NCBI GenBank assembly: GCA_027886185.1
Contig: WOAB01000476.1
Span: 5,518,001 to 5,582,000, forward strand
Direction of reading: 5' to 3'
Length of the DNA: 64,000 bases
Origin: Rheum nobile
Lineage: Eukaryota; Streptophyta; Magnoliopsida; Caryophyllales; Polygonaceae
Shown in pieces: positions 1 to 11,629 of the stretch. The position numbers were made by a program, and so were the translations under genes. The notes under the pieces are model-generated. The model was given only the letters and a program-made list of their open reading frames with translations. It was not told the origin of the DNA and did not search any database. Position 1 is the first letter of the stretch, and each line of letters starts with the position of its first letter.

Positions 1-1702
1 TCGATTTGGTGAGTGTTTCCCCCGTTGCCATTGTTGAAGTCTCGCCACTGTTAACCGACCGCACCCCGCGGCAAGGGACCCACCGTACCCGCGGCGAGCC
101 TTGTCCGAGGTGTGTGTTCGTGTGTGTTTGGCTTTGGGCGAGGCTTGACTCCTTTGGTCCTTTTCCTATTCTTTTAGATTCATATATGTAGATATTGAAT
201 CTAACTTAGGGTCTCGTTATGGGTCGTTCCAGAGGGATTTAATATCCAAGATCTGTCCCAGTTTCAGACTTAGGAACCGTTGTCTCTAAGCTTGTTAAAG
301 CTTCGTCTGATCTAAGACAAGTGGCGGTTCGCTCTTGCTCATCATTCCATATTTCCATTAATTATCAATAGTTTGATTGTTAATTAATTTGGAATGATTT
401 ACTGTTCTGTTGGGAATAGTTTGATAAATGATGTGAAAATAATATGATATTATAATAGGTTGTATATCTGCTAGAACAACGCTATTATAGATATATATTT
501 ATGATATTAGCCTGGAGGGAATTGATATGATTATTACTGTGTTGAACTGTTTAGTTAGCACGAGTATTCGTAGGAGCGATGGACTATTCGAGGTCCAGTC
601 GTTTCTTAATAATGATTAATGGTGCAAAGGGTGATAAACCCAAAAACCATTTGGTGGGTCATGACCGATCTCTATACTCGGGTATAGAGATGGTGGCACT
701 TAACTGATGCTACAAATCTTGGGATTCGTCCCATTCAGGAGTATGTCCCTCATGACGAAACATATATCCTATATGTCCCTCATGATGAAACATATACTCA
801 ATATATGTCCCTCATGGCGAAACATATATTTAAAAATCTATAACGTGATGTGCATTTGGGAATTTAAATAAGATAAGTGCCGTCGTAGCACATGGTTAAT
901 ATACTTCAGACGAGTAGTGCAGCTAGGGAATAGTGCAGCTAGGAAAGCTCGTCTTGACTTTGATCAGAGTACCGTTCTCTTTCCAATCTGGATTCGCATT
1001 AAGCGGTGAGGTTGGTCGTGAATCGAAACATCAAGTCGTTATTGAACGCTTGTATGATTAATTAATGTTCCCCAACATTTGTCATACTTCCGATAAGACT
1101 CAATTCGTTGGAGTCTTCTTTAGGATTGATTTATGTGAGACTTGGTCTTTCAGAATCTTCTCTTGATCATGCCTCTTCATATGTTTCAGTAGAGTATGGT
1201 GGTTGACTATCGTTATCGGTTTTGATTCGAGGAGCGATGAGTCTAACATAATACGACTACTTCGAACCACTCTGCTTTGTACCCTTGCATAGTCTTTCAT
1301 TAGACTAACCAACCGTAATTGTTCTCTACATGATTGGCTGGTGTCATCTGTTCGATTCGGCACATCAGATAAGAATCCGAGAAACAAAGGCTAGAACGAT
1401 TATAAAAGCAAACGGTGTTTTAATGGATTTATCAGGTTGCGATCCTTGGCGGGTGATCATTAAGATCAAGACCCTTGTATTTATACTTTGAAAAGACTTC
1501 CGCTGATTACTCTGTTTTGTCCTATGGGGATTGGGATGTAATCCCCAGACATATGTTTTAACCAAAGATTTTGGTGTTTACATCATGATTGTTGTTTATG
1601 ATTTGTATTTAAACCGGTAAAGCATGGGGTGGCTTCGGTGTGGAAACCGAGGTCACTGGCGGTAATACCTTTCCAAATGGGTTACGATTTGGGGGTGTTA
1701 CA
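1..1702 (+). repeat. Tekay-type LTR, 3' portion (left end outside window)
   Basis: The stretch ends in GGGGGTGTTACA at 1702, the terminus shared by all Tekay LTRs in this window. It carries the same ordered landmarks as the LTRs of element C: the 'gtctttcattagactaaccaacc' neighbourhood near 1295-1315, a 'ggctggtgtcatc' block near 1335, and 'gaggtcactggcggtaatacc' near 1650. No primer-binding site follows the end, so this is a 3' LTR or a solo LTR rather than a 5' LTR. The start and the upstream target duplication are outside the window. Confidence 0.8.
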
Positions 1703-1739
1703 CAAGTGGGATCACAAGTCAGACTGCAAGAAAAACAAA

Positions 1740-3892
1740 TCAAGGATCGGGGTCGGCAACATTACCTTCAGCAGGGGCCAGGTCAAGAGAAGGCTGGGGC
1801 TCGAGTGGCTCGGTATCACCAGAGTGGTCCTCATCCTCACCGGTACTTCCATCCAAAGTTTCCTCTCCGACGCCGGCCAATTGAAAGAGCTCCAGGCCTG
1901 GATTGCCCTTTGCAAACAGGGAGTCCATGATCTCCTTCTCTGCCTTCAAGTCCCAAATCCCCTGCTTGCCTTCGTCAAACTCCTCCATCATCTCGACACG
2001 CGACTTCAGCGCGTAAAAAGCGCCTACGTCGCTTGCGATCCGACCAGACTCAATCCGAGCCTGCTTCATTTTTTCCTCGACACCTGATTGGCTCTCACTG
2101 AGCTCTCTTCGACACGCATCCAAGTCATCTTGACAGTTCCTCACCTCCCTGACAAAGCGGTGCTCAGCCTCCCAACAACGACTCTCAGCCCCTTCCAACT
2201 TGCTCTTCAAAGACGCGAGGTCGGACTCTGACCTAGCAGCCCTATCCTCGGCCTTAGCGGCCATTGTTTTGACACTGGAATACGCCCCCAAGAGGTACTG
2301 AAAAGTCTGGAAGGAAAACAAAGCCAATCAAAAGTTTCAGTCAAAACCACGAAAAGGAAAGAAAAACACGACAAGGCAACTTACCCTCCACGCGGAGCAT
2401 CCCGCTTCACCAATGCAGTCCAGGGGAGAGACATCATCGACCTCGGATTTCAAAGTCGGGTCCTGGGCGTGGAAGAGGTCAGCAATCGATTGACCAACCG
2501 CGTCAATCTTGTCGACTCCTCGAGTAGTCGTTCCCTTTTTCTTTGGAATCTCCGCCGCCTTCACGTCACCAGAAGAGGCACCCGCCTTCCTCTTCGAGCC
2601 AACCTTGGCCTGGAGCATTGTTTTCGCCGGAGTCAATTTACTCGACGAAGCTTTGGCCGTCGCCTTCTTTTGTTCTATTAAGCCCTTCCCGGACACTCCT
2701 TTCAGAAGAGCACTCGATTGACCGGCCGGAGACGCTGACACGACAGACAATACGAAAATCACAAAGCAAATGATGAAATAAAAAACATAAGTATAACAGA
2801 AATCGGAACTCACACTTGACACGAGACGACGAGACAGTTGACATAACGTCTTGGGTAGCAGGGGAGGTCGACAACAAATTGACGTTTGCAAACTTCCTCT
2901 CCGATGCAGGGATGTTGAGAATAATCTTTGACAAACCCTCCGATTGAGCGTCAACTTCCAACTCTTCCACCTCAGGAACTACAAAAAAGAAAAGTTAAAA
3001 CAAGGGGTTAAGACACATAAACAGGCAAAGAGAGGTCGAACACATACTCTCGACTCGCCACTCCGACAACAAGAACGAGCAGTCGCCCCCCTTCTCCAGA
3101 GACGAACGCTCGATGAAGAAAAACTTCGACCCCCATCCGCGGTCGTTCACGTCCAGATTGAACACCAGGGGCTTCCGACCCGATCGGATACGCAGCTGGA
3201 TACGGGAAGAACTCTTCGACCCCAACGAGTAGTTGTACCACAAAGCGTCAAAATTGAAGCCAACCCTAGACTGGACATTCAACAGGTCTAGAACCTTGAG
3301 GATTCGCCACGCTTGTGGCATAACTTGACACGGCGCAAGCGCCAGGGTCGCCAAGAAGTCTCTGACGAGAGAGAAGAAATGAAATTTGTGCCCAATCCTA
3401 AATGGGTATGCGTAGAAGCAAACCCATCCTTCATAGCGAGCGTCGGCCCTCTCGTCTGGATGCGGCAGCCTCGCAACCGTCTCCGGAGGAAAGCCTCCAA
3501 CTTGGAGGATCTGCTCCAATTCCACTTGCGACAGTGTACTCGTCTGAGAGTCTGTCTCTTTCAGAATGAAAAGGGGGGGGGGGGACCTCGTCCTTGCTCG
3601 AGTTCGAATGAGTCGCCGACGACTCAGAAGCTTCACTAGAGACCATTTCTAAAACAGAAAGGGGAGGGAATCGAAGAGCAATCTTTGAAGGACTTGAGAA
3701 AACCTACCAGATGAAGATGCAAAAGGAGAAGATGAAGTCAAATCGGCAAAAGCCTGTTTTGATTTTATGGAGGGAGACGGCAGACTTCAGAAACGTCCCA
3801 TCGTGCCACGAGATTTCCGCCACGTAGCCCTGGTCTGACGCACCAAAACCAGAAGGTGGAGATCGTATGGTGGAATGTTGTTTGGACTCCAT
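1740..3892 (-). CDS. Antisense ORF of a Tat-type retroelement (PF04195-like 'putative gypsy type transposon'), 5 exons, frameshifted
   Basis: Five exons can be read on the minus strand: 3892-3708, 3648-3048, 2978-2814, 2734-2385 and 2306-1740. All four introns (59-79 bp) have GT...AG ends: GTAGGT/TTTTAG, GTATGT/TTGTAG, GTGAGT/GTCAG and GTAAGT/CCAG. Exon 2 holds the recognisable domain, with 'YAYPFRIGHKFHFFSLV' and 'LAPCQVMPQAWRIL', which resembles the plant PF04195 family. The C-terminal exon is a predicted coiled coil rich in Lys/Glu/Arg, and the middle is Lys/Ser-rich. Exon 2 is split between two frames at a 12-G run (3573-3584), so the copy is either a pseudogene or carries a sequencing error. 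In Tat (Ogre/Retand) elements such ORFs lie antisense next to the 3' LTR, which fits the LTR-like sequence starting near 3932. Its function is unknown even in the family. The start is the first ATG before the exon-1 frame. Confidence 0.62.
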
Positions 3893-3931
3893 CCCTTAGC
3901 AAGCCTCAAGCCCAAAACAACTTGGGGCTAT

Positions 3932-4587
3932 TGTTGGGCCCATCATCCTCCAAGGAAATCAGACAAGCAAGCTGGGCCCAAGTCCAAACGAAATCGAAGT
4001 CCAAGAGAGAAGGGAAAGAAGCGTTGGACACCCTGCAGACGAGTGGCACCCGACCAACTCCGAGGATCTTGCTCGAGCATTAAATGCCTGATTGAAGGTA
4101 ATGGCCACAACATTCAACACATAGATTATGATGGCAATTAAGGGCAAATCCCAACGATCTCGCCCAGAATTAAAGCACGAAATATTGCCAACGATGGATA
4201 ACGGTCGAAAGGGAAAAGTTGCCATATATGGACCTCGATCGGGCAGGCAAACACACACACGATTACAACACCACATCCGCTGATTCACTCTGAATAAAAA
4301 CAAAGGAACACACTGATTCTAGCTTACTCTCCTCGAAACATTGCTCAATCCCCACCGGTCGAGCCCCAGAGTCACCGGTCAGACCAGATCCGATCTCTCG
4401 TCCTCCAAGGATAAGTTGTACTTTGATCCGGCTCAATCGTCAATATATCAATAAAATCACTTTGCTTTCTCGTATTTCTTCTTTATTGGTTGATTGTCTA
4501 TTTAGATTGGTTTGATATCTATAATCCGATCGACTAGTTACCCCGTCTAAGGAGATTTAGGTCGTTTGATCTTTTTGCCCCAAAATA
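3932..4587 (+). repeat. Probable LTR of the Tat-type element
   Basis: After a short G-rich tract (about 3921-3929), which could be a polypurine tract, the sequence starts TGTTGGGCCC. It runs about 650 bp with no coding signal until it meets the leader of element F at about 4588. From there it matches the leader copy at 63946. I do not see a clear CA end or a target duplication, because the other side of the Tat insertion is not resolved here. The right boundary is therefore set only by where homology to F begins. Confidence 0.4.
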
Positions 4588-4934
4588 GTACCTATTTGAA
4601 TAGGTGACATACACGACGATCAAATATCACAAGAAATGTCAGAGACACAAGAGTCAAGTAAATCACACCAAGTTCAAGTAAACAATCAACACTCGGTTCA
4701 CTAGAATTTGGTGTGGACAGAGATGGCGGTGAAGATAGGCTAAGGTCACAATTACGCAACAAGATGCAATAACACTTTACCAACTTTAAGCAAGCAAGTC
4801 AAAAAAATATTGAGATGCAAATGTAGTAAGTATGTAACATGCAATATGCAAGAAACCTCCTAGTAGGCTACCCTAGACAATGGAGGGATGCACTTAGTGG
4901 ACCTTGGCCGATGGTGAATGGTGAATGGGAATCT

Positions 4935-4981
4935 TGTCCCGATTTGCATTGTTTGAATTTCAAACAATGCAAATCGGGACA
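4935..4981. repeat. Perfect 23-bp inverted repeat (47-nt hairpin) in the F leader
   Basis: Two 23-bp arms (TGTCCCGATTTGCATTGTTTG, continuing AA, and its exact reverse complement) flank a single T at 4958. A run of T follows on the + strand at 4985-4991. Confidence 0.95.
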
Positions 4982-5422
4982 CGATTTTTTTTAAGAAAGA
5001 AAAGCAGTCAAGTAATATGCATCAAGATAAGAAGAGAGATTTGCGGATAACAAAAAAGGAAAGAATATCGTAACTGATACTAACAATCCCATTAGTTCCG
5101 CAAATCAATTTAGTAACTAAATCAAGCAACAAATCGAATAGCAAATTACTAACAACTTATAGCGTGATTGTAGAGGTCGGTTGCAACAATTTTTGGAGAG
5201 GATTTTTGAATCGCTCAAAAGCTTGCTTTGATGGGAAGATATGTTCCTAGATTTTAGGGATTTGGTTAGGCCGTTTGTAGCAAGTATTGTGACAGATTCT
5301 CCTAGGTGATGGAAGTGAAAAATCGAGGAAGCAATGGGTTGATGATAATGGCAGAATAGATCGATGAAAATGATGGAGGGAAATTTGCAAACTAGAACAA
5401 GAGTGACTTAAACGATCCCTGG

Positions 5423-5434
5423 CGCTCTGATACC
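5423..5434 (-). promoter_or_regulatory. Primer-binding site of element F (initiator Met tRNA)
   Basis: The minus strand reads TGGTATCAGAGC, the sequence complementary to the 3' end of plant initiator Met tRNA. It lies 3 bp inside the 5' LTR boundary at 5438, which fixes F as a minus-strand element. Confidence 0.85.
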
Positions 5435-5437
5435 AAT

Positions 5438-6176
5438 TGATGGGTCCTTGGCCTCGAAATGGTCAAGATCGCCTCAGATGAGCGGATCTAGTTCGAATAG
5501 TCACCACGCCTTCTTGGAATTGGAGGTTATGGAGTGAAATGGCCCCGAACGAGGATCGACAGATTTGATCTTGGCGACTCAATGTGATGAGACGTATGGT
5601 GGATGAAGGACTCAACGTGATGAATCCTTGGTGGAGATGGAAGATCAATGTGATGACCTTAGGTTGATTGGATTACAACAAATGGTGATGCTTAAGCTAA
5701 AGAGAGGAGAAACTCAACTTCGATAATTGACAATTGAAATAAAAGTGTCCAAAAATAGCAAGATAATCTCAAAATGAACTAATTCAATGGATAAGCGTTG
5801 GTCTTCGGGGAAGGACAAAGATGGAGTCACTTGGCAAGTAGAGTCGGGCGCCGAGGCAAGAGTCGCTGAGGCGGATGCTACAAAGCCATGCGGGGAGCGC
5901 TAGGGCAGAGATGCCTCCAACACAGACACGGTAGGCATCGATGCCAAGGATGGTAACGATGTGGCATCGAGCGATGGCATCGGGGCTCTGAGAGAGCCGG
6001 AGAGTGTGACCGATGCCGGTGTAATAGAGGAACCGACACTAGCGATGGTGCGGGCGGTGAAGGACTGTGTGGCTTAGACGATGGCCTTGGCATGAGCCCG
6101 AGTCACGGGGCCATTGGAGCGCAAGCTCAGGGCATCTTCCTCTTCGTGGGCAATCATAGAGGGCAAGGTCGCATCG
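5438..6176 (-). repeat. 5' LTR of element F (Reina-like), promoter part deleted
   Basis: It matches 59450-60331 along its length at about 85% by eye over the first 230 bases. It starts TGATG on the + strand and ends GCATC(G), where the partner copy ends GCATCA. Compared with the partner it lacks about 130 bp, including the segment that carries a TATA-like GGTATTTAAG on the minus strand. It is followed by TTTAT, one base different from CTTAT before the partner LTR. Confidence 0.8.
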
Positions 6177-7403
6177 TTTATGAAGCAAATTACCCGACCC
6201 ATGATTTGGAACTAGCTGTTGTGGTTTTTGCAGTTAAGATTTGGAGTCACTACTTTTACGGTGTCATGTGTCAAATCTTCACCGACCACAAGAGTTTGAA
6301 GTATGTCTTTACGCAGAAAGAGCTGAAAATGAGGCAACGACACTGGTTGGACTTGCTCAAGGATTACAATATTAAGGTACTTTATCACCCGAGAAAAGCT
6401 AATGTGGTAGCAGACGCATTGAGCCAAAAATGAGGCAACGTTGCTTGATCAGATCAAAGAGAGACAAGTTGATGACTTAGTCTTAGTGAAGTTGTGTAGC
6501 GAAGTTCTTGAGGGAAAAGCTCCGGGATTTGTGATTCAGGATGATGGATCACTTTGGTTTCAAGATCGGCTCTGTGTGCTTGACATTGACGACATACGTC
6601 AATTGGTAATGAGAGAGGCTCATTGTTTTGCGTATTCTGTACATCCCGAATCGAGAAAGATGTACAAGGACCTAAGAAAGAACTTCTGGTGGCTTAACAT
6701 GAAATGGGACATAGCAGAGTTCGTGGCAAAATGTTTGACTTGCGAGAAAGTGAAGATTGAACATAGAAGGCCAGGAGGAGAATTGCATCCTCTTTCGGTG
6801 CCATAATGGAAGTAGGAGGATATTACAAAGGACTTTGTTACGGGTTTGCCCAAGAATCAGGGCCAGAAGGATGCTATATGAGTGATCATCAACCGGCTCA
6901 CGAAAAGTGCTCATTTTGTGGCCATGAATTAAACTTGGGGAACTTAGATGCTATCTGAAGTGTTCTTACACGAGATAGTCTGGCTACATGGTACGCCCAA
7001 AACCATTATATCTGATCATGATGGTCGATTTATGTCGAGATTCTGGAAAGAATTGCAGAAGGCCATGTGGACTAAGTTAAGATTGAGTACCGCGTTTCAT
7101 CTTCAAACGGATCGACAATCAGAGAGGACAATCCATACACTTGAGGATATGTTGAGAGCCTGTGTGTTAGATCGACCAAGAAGTTGGGAGAACAATTTGA
7201 GTTTGTTAGAGTTCACTTAAAACAATAGTTGACATTCAACCATCAAGATGGCCCCGTTTGGAGTGCATATCTCTAATCTGTTGGGATGAGAATGCCGATA
7301 AGATATTGCTAGGACCTGAATTGGTCGAAAGGACTACCTCGGATATTGTTTTGATCAGACAGAGGACGCTTACAGCTCAGAGTCGACAGAAGTCTTATGC
7401 TGA
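6177..7403 (+). pseudogene. Element E pol, 3' part: RNaseH and integrase (Tekay), truncated
   Basis: Translation gives the end of RNaseH (6179-6430: YEANYPTHDLEL, then 'HSFTDHKSLKYVFTQKEL'-like and 'KANVVADALSQK'). It continues into the integrase zinc finger (H..H and CLTC, 6618-6750) and the integrase core (6948-7220, with the catalytic region 'ISDHDGRFMSRFW'). Stops and frame changes occur at about 6431, 6804, 6930 and 7218. Homology ends abruptly at about 7403 within SRQKSYAD, so the integrase C-terminus and chromodomain found in A and C are missing. The missing upstream half (gag to RNaseH) is not to the left. It is at 55359-59449, ending at exactly the codon where this half begins. Confidence 0.82.
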
Positions 7404-8750
7404 AGGGTAAAATGGTAATTTAAAATTGATGAAAATAAAAATTATGAAATTTATTTTATTTCTCTTAGAGGAATAATTTAAATTTTCACGAACATAGGTT
7501 CAAGGGTTGAGTTATGATAATTTTGTACAAATTATCAAATGGGTAATAATAGTATGGTGTTGAAATAAATAAATAAATAAGTATAATTATGGGTGAAATT
7601 TTAGAATTTTAAATAATAATAAAGGTCATATGAATTATTATGTTGTCCATAAAAGGATAAAATAATAATTTTCCTAAGTATGTTATTTCTGTAAGCTAAG
7701 AATGATCTAAATTATGATTATCCTTATGCTAATTATAATTTAGATAAAACTTATCAATTTTGACTTAGAATTTTTAAATCAAGTTTAACAAATTTTTGTT
7801 AAGGATTTAAGTATGGTCAAGCCATAAGAAAAATGACTTAAGCTTATTTTAACCTAAGTTATATTTTTTACACTTTAATTTTGGGTTAAAGAAATATTAC
7901 AAATTTAAAATATTAAGTTTGGGAAACTTTTATAATTTTTGGAAAGTTAAAAAGAGCATTTTTGCCACAAGCCCAAAACTTTGGGCCACTTTTGTAGTTC
8001 ACCTTAAGTGTTGTCTTCTTCCTCCTTAGAAGAACAACAGCTGTACGTAGCTTCTTGCAAGCTACAATGGTGGATTCGTGAGCCACCTTGTGATAGCCCC
8101 ATGACCCCCTCGATGACGGCGAAGGACGAAGAGGAAGCAATGGGAGTGCGCTCGAAGAGAGCCAGATGCAGAGTAGCAGAACAGGAGCGTTTCCGCGATC
8201 GCGGAGGACATAGCCGCGACCGCGGAAGACATGGCCGCGACCGCGGAAGACTTGGCCGCGACCACAGAAAGATAGCTGAGTTACGAGAGTTTACAGGAAC
8301 TTTTCCGCGATCGCGGAGGTATTTCCGCGACCGCGGAAACAACGCTGAATTCCGAAATCCTTCATAGACCCCAAATGGGTCTATGAAGGAATTGACGCGG
8401 CCAATCATTCTTTACAGAAACTTTTCCGCGATCGCGGCAGTATTGTCCGCGACCGCGGAATTGCCGCGGCTTTTCCGCGATCGCGACAGTATTGTCCGCG
8501 ACCGCGGAATTGACGCAAACAATCGTTCCTTCACAGACACTTTTCCGCGATCGCGGAAGTATTTTCCGCGACCGCGGAAACGTACCCGAACGTTCGCTTT
8601 GTCGTCTTTATTTTCGAAAACTTATTATTATTTTATTCTTACTTTTTGTAGCTATTTAAACTTAGCAAACCCTAGTTTGTAACTTTGATGTTGATTTGAG
8701 TAGTAAAGTTGAGTACGCTCCTTCCTTGAATCCCAACATCAAACCTTTCG
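7404..8750 (+). repeat. AT-rich LTR-like sequence, probably U3 of the E 3' LTR, truncated on the right
   Basis: The first 600 bp are AT-rich without a gene. The segment 7740-8000 is alignable with 17171-17470 (shared 'tttgggttaaa', then a GCATTTTT block followed by CCACAAG). A TATA-like GCTATTTAAAC lies at 8651. At 8097-8170 a short frame (MTAKDEEEAM) resembles the pol C-terminus found in the Reina LTRs. I infer that this is the U3 of the LTR that followed E-right. Its right end is lost before the RPA1-like gene. A 23-bp direct repeat (8694-8716 and 8767-8789) sits at that edge. Confidence 0.45.
8186..8582. repeat. Array of GC-rich palindromes CCGCGATCGCGG / CCGCGACCGCGG
   Basis: About a dozen copies of a 12-bp palindromic or near-palindromic core occur in 400 bp. 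The last four form a compound unit, TTTTCCGCGATCGCGG then a 6-8 bp spacer then TCCGCGACCGCGGAA, near 8300, 8425, 8475 and 8540. A 14-bp-arm hairpin (8358-8371 with 8377-8390, loop CAAAT) interrupts the array. Reading frames across it (RDRGRHGRDRGR and its antisense) are a by-product of the repeat. Confidence 0.85.
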
Positions 8751-10102
8751 ATCCCACGGATCAACTATTTGAGTAGTAAAGTTGAGTACACATATGTGAT
8801 GTAGAGTAGTCCTTTCATGTACACAGCTGAAATGTAACCGCCTGCAAGAACCATTATTATTGCTCTTAATAAGATGCTCTTTCATTTGCACATGGACAAG
8901 TTTCTAAAAATGAGGCCTTTAAATATTGTTTTCAGCCTTTACATCCTGCACTAAAACTATCTCTGATTTCATGCACCATGTCTTCTTCAAAGGAAACCCA
9001 GAGCCATGCTTCGTATGTGGTTGTTTATGATGCATCGATGAAGGGGAAAAGGCATGCCAGCATTACCGGTCCCTCAACCCCGCCCAACAAAAAAGGCTCG
9101 GCTGCAGTGGTGGCACGCTCGGCTGACTCCTGCGTAGGTCTTGGCGAACTGACCTTTGGAACCGCCTGCACAGTAAGAATCATGGTCTGTCGTAAGTGGG
9201 AGTCCACAGACTTCAAGGGCAGATCTATCACCATCGACTATATCATCTCAGATGACCATGTATTCTCCTTTTCATTAGCTTTACCCTGTTGTATTAGTAC
9301 GGCTTTAGTTTTTACCTATGTCTTCTTTAACAAAAAAAACTGCATAATAGGGGTGGCTATACACTGTACTGTATGGAGTGGGATTGCACACCATTTCACC
9401 ACAACACTAGAGGTGGGTAATTGCTATATTATTAAAGGGTTTACCGTCAAGCCAAACAAAGATAGATTCCGCGTGCGCGGTGCCGACAAATATTGTATCC
9501 AACTGGAAGGTAACACCGTCGTGAAGGCCCTCGAATGTCATTCTTCACTCTTCCAACGGCATCCCTTCCAGCTGACACCTTTTGAAGATATAGCTCTGAA
9601 TGGTTCCAGGTTCATCCTCGGTATGACAGTCTTTATATCCCTGAAATGCTGGAACATTACAAAGTGAGGACTACATACTTACTCTTTTGTTTGACCCTGC
9701 AGATGTGATAGGAATTGTTACCCGTATCGGCGAGATCAATGCCACAAGGAATAATTCCCAGCTGCTCGACATTCATCTCCAAAATGAAAGGTACATCAGC
9801 CTTCTGTTTTCCCTATTGGATGCCCTAATTGAGGTGCAGAATGGAGCAAATCACTATTTCTAATTGCCAAACGTAAAATACTGAACTCAATAATATATAA
9901 TCCTTGCCTGTCCAGGGGCAGGCAGCTCCGCGTTACGTTGTGGGGCTGCCTATGCAACGAGTTTGTCGAGAGGAATGCTAACTCGCAGTCCAACTACGTC
10001 CTCATCCTGCCCGGCATGCATGTCAAGGAGTGGAAAGGTATGAATTATATCACTCTGCGCTGTTATTACGCATTAAAATCAGCAAGATATTAGTCCAATT
10101 AC

Positions 10103-10942
10103 CTTCAGTTGTCTTTCTCTTTCCATCCTGTACTTCTCAATCAGAGTCATCTTCTCGGCCACCTGGATCCAAAAAAACTAAATTTCTCTAATTTGTATTA
10201 ATGACTCACAAGACATGAACAAAATTAGTAGGGCAAGATATATGTCAAAGTTACTTAAGGTTGTTCTACTAATGCCAAGTGTAAATGATTTATTGGATTT
10301 TAGTTTCACACATGGTGGAGAGTCTTACTACCAAAAACCACTTGCACCATATTGAAACATCAATGCCATAACACTAACAGATTTTACGGTAAGATAAGCT
10401 TTGAAAATGGCAAAAGGTAAATCAAATTTGTAATATATTTGCAGCAATCTGATGATCTTCACTGAAGGTTTTATCAGAATCTGAACTTAATTCATTAATG
10501 ACATACCTGATGATCAAAATCAGCACGGTCCACAGCCCTGATGTCCGTGTGCAGCTTAACATCTAATGGCCTTGTGATATCCTTCACTGAAGGTTTTATC
10601 AGAATCTGAGAGATGGAACAAAATTAGCAAACGAAAGTACAGTCAGTGAAAAAGCCTAACCCGACCAGATTAGGATAACTCCTATTTCTTATGCCCAGCT
10701 TTTCAATTATGACATTACACTGACTTTTTTGGTTTTAAAAGGAGTAATCCAAACTCCTTTTTCTTACCCTAGAATAATGAAGTTACAAATCCTGAAAGAT
10801 TTAAGATTCTAACCTCTGGTTCATCTGTTGTCCAAGGAAGACCTTGTGCAATCGGTATTCTCTTCTTTTCTTCTTGGATCATGATCTCCTGCAACTTCTT
10901 AAAGAGCTCCTCCTCCTTTTCCTTTCCTCTTTCCTGCAAAAG
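10103..10942 (-). pseudogene. TPX2 (spindle-assembly factor) fragment, three exons, antisense inside the RPA1-like intron
   Basis: On the minus strand three exons with GT-AG borders read in order 10942-10814, 10605-10507 and 10162-10103. They encode LFKKLQEI..RIPIAQGLPWTTDEPE, then ILIKPSVKDITRP..KLHTDIRAVDRADFDHQ, then VAEKMTLIEKYRMERERQ. The phases join cleanly (43, 33 and 20 codons). This is the conserved C-terminal part of plant TPX2, which targets Aurora kinase and kinesin to spindle microtubules. Both flanks of the family protein are missing. I tried to read further exons at 11430-11640 and could not support them. No stop is seen inside the three exons, so capture may be fairly recent, or the sequence has been under some constraint. 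Confidence 0.72.
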
Positions 10943-11629
10943 CTGCAGACAAATTCACCCTTGAGATTTCTGCTTACTTTGCCATGAAAAGCATAACTTT
11001 TACCCAAGGAGGGGGTCCTCTACCCTCCCCCTATCCCCTTGATTCAGAAACTGGACATGACTTAGCTAGATCATTTAAACTCTTATTAGCACCCTAAAGG
11101 CCCTCCTAAAAAAGCTAGAATAACGTTTGAATGAATTCCATATAACCTGTTGAACACAGAATGAGTATTTCACATCATAATCTTTTTTTTTTGAACAACC
11201 TTCTGCTGTAGCCTGCTGAAACTGTGTCACCTTTATGTATTATTCTTCACTCACTCCACCCACTCATGTACAGGGGAAATATATTTATCGAGCACTTCAG
11301 CAACCTCACTACGTGATGGGAACGACATCTCTGATATACAAACATTTAAGACATTGCTAATGTACTTTTTTATCCTTAAACTTACCATAGTATTGTTGCA
11401 AAACACTAACTTCTCTTCTTAATCCAGCAGTGCGGGCCTTCATGCTGTTGCGCCCCCACTCGGCCCCCAAATCCCAATAGAGGGAACACTTCAACAACTT
11501 CTGCACCTGGGGAGGGAGCAAAAAGCAGCAGGCAGAAGGCGAGTCTTACGCAATTCGGCATACCACTAATTTACTTTGTCCTTTCCCAAATTTACCGCTT
11601 TTCGTTCCTTTGTTGATAGGAATCTGTAG
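10943..11629. other. Intronic or intergenic stretch without a supported gene
   Basis: These 690 bp lie between the TPX2 fragment and the last RPA1-like exon. A GC-rich segment (11430-11515) has splice-like borders on the minus strand, but its translation matches nothing I recognise. No repeat boundaries are visible. Confidence 0.5.

Larger units (their letters stand above)
4588..5437 (-). other. Untranslated leader of element F (between primer site and gag)
   Basis: These 850 bp carry no convincing reading frame. On the minus strand the stretch lies just downstream of the F 5' LTR and its primer site. Its left end matches the last 54 bases of the window (63947-64000) at all but two positions, so both are F leaders. 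It contains the perfect hairpin described at 4935-4981. Confidence 0.65.

Noticed and set aside
1703..1740. Possible gag zinc-knuckle tail (KWDHKSDCKKNK) right after the LTR end
   Set aside because: The stretch is too short and lacks the first two Cys. On the other strand it looks like an intron acceptor (TTTCTTGCAG), so both readings are weak.
8008..8367. Open frame with RDRG/GRDR repeats resembling an SR- or RGG-type RNA-binding protein
   Set aside because: The repeats are the translation of the GC palindrome array, open in several frames on both strands. There is no domain or splice context.
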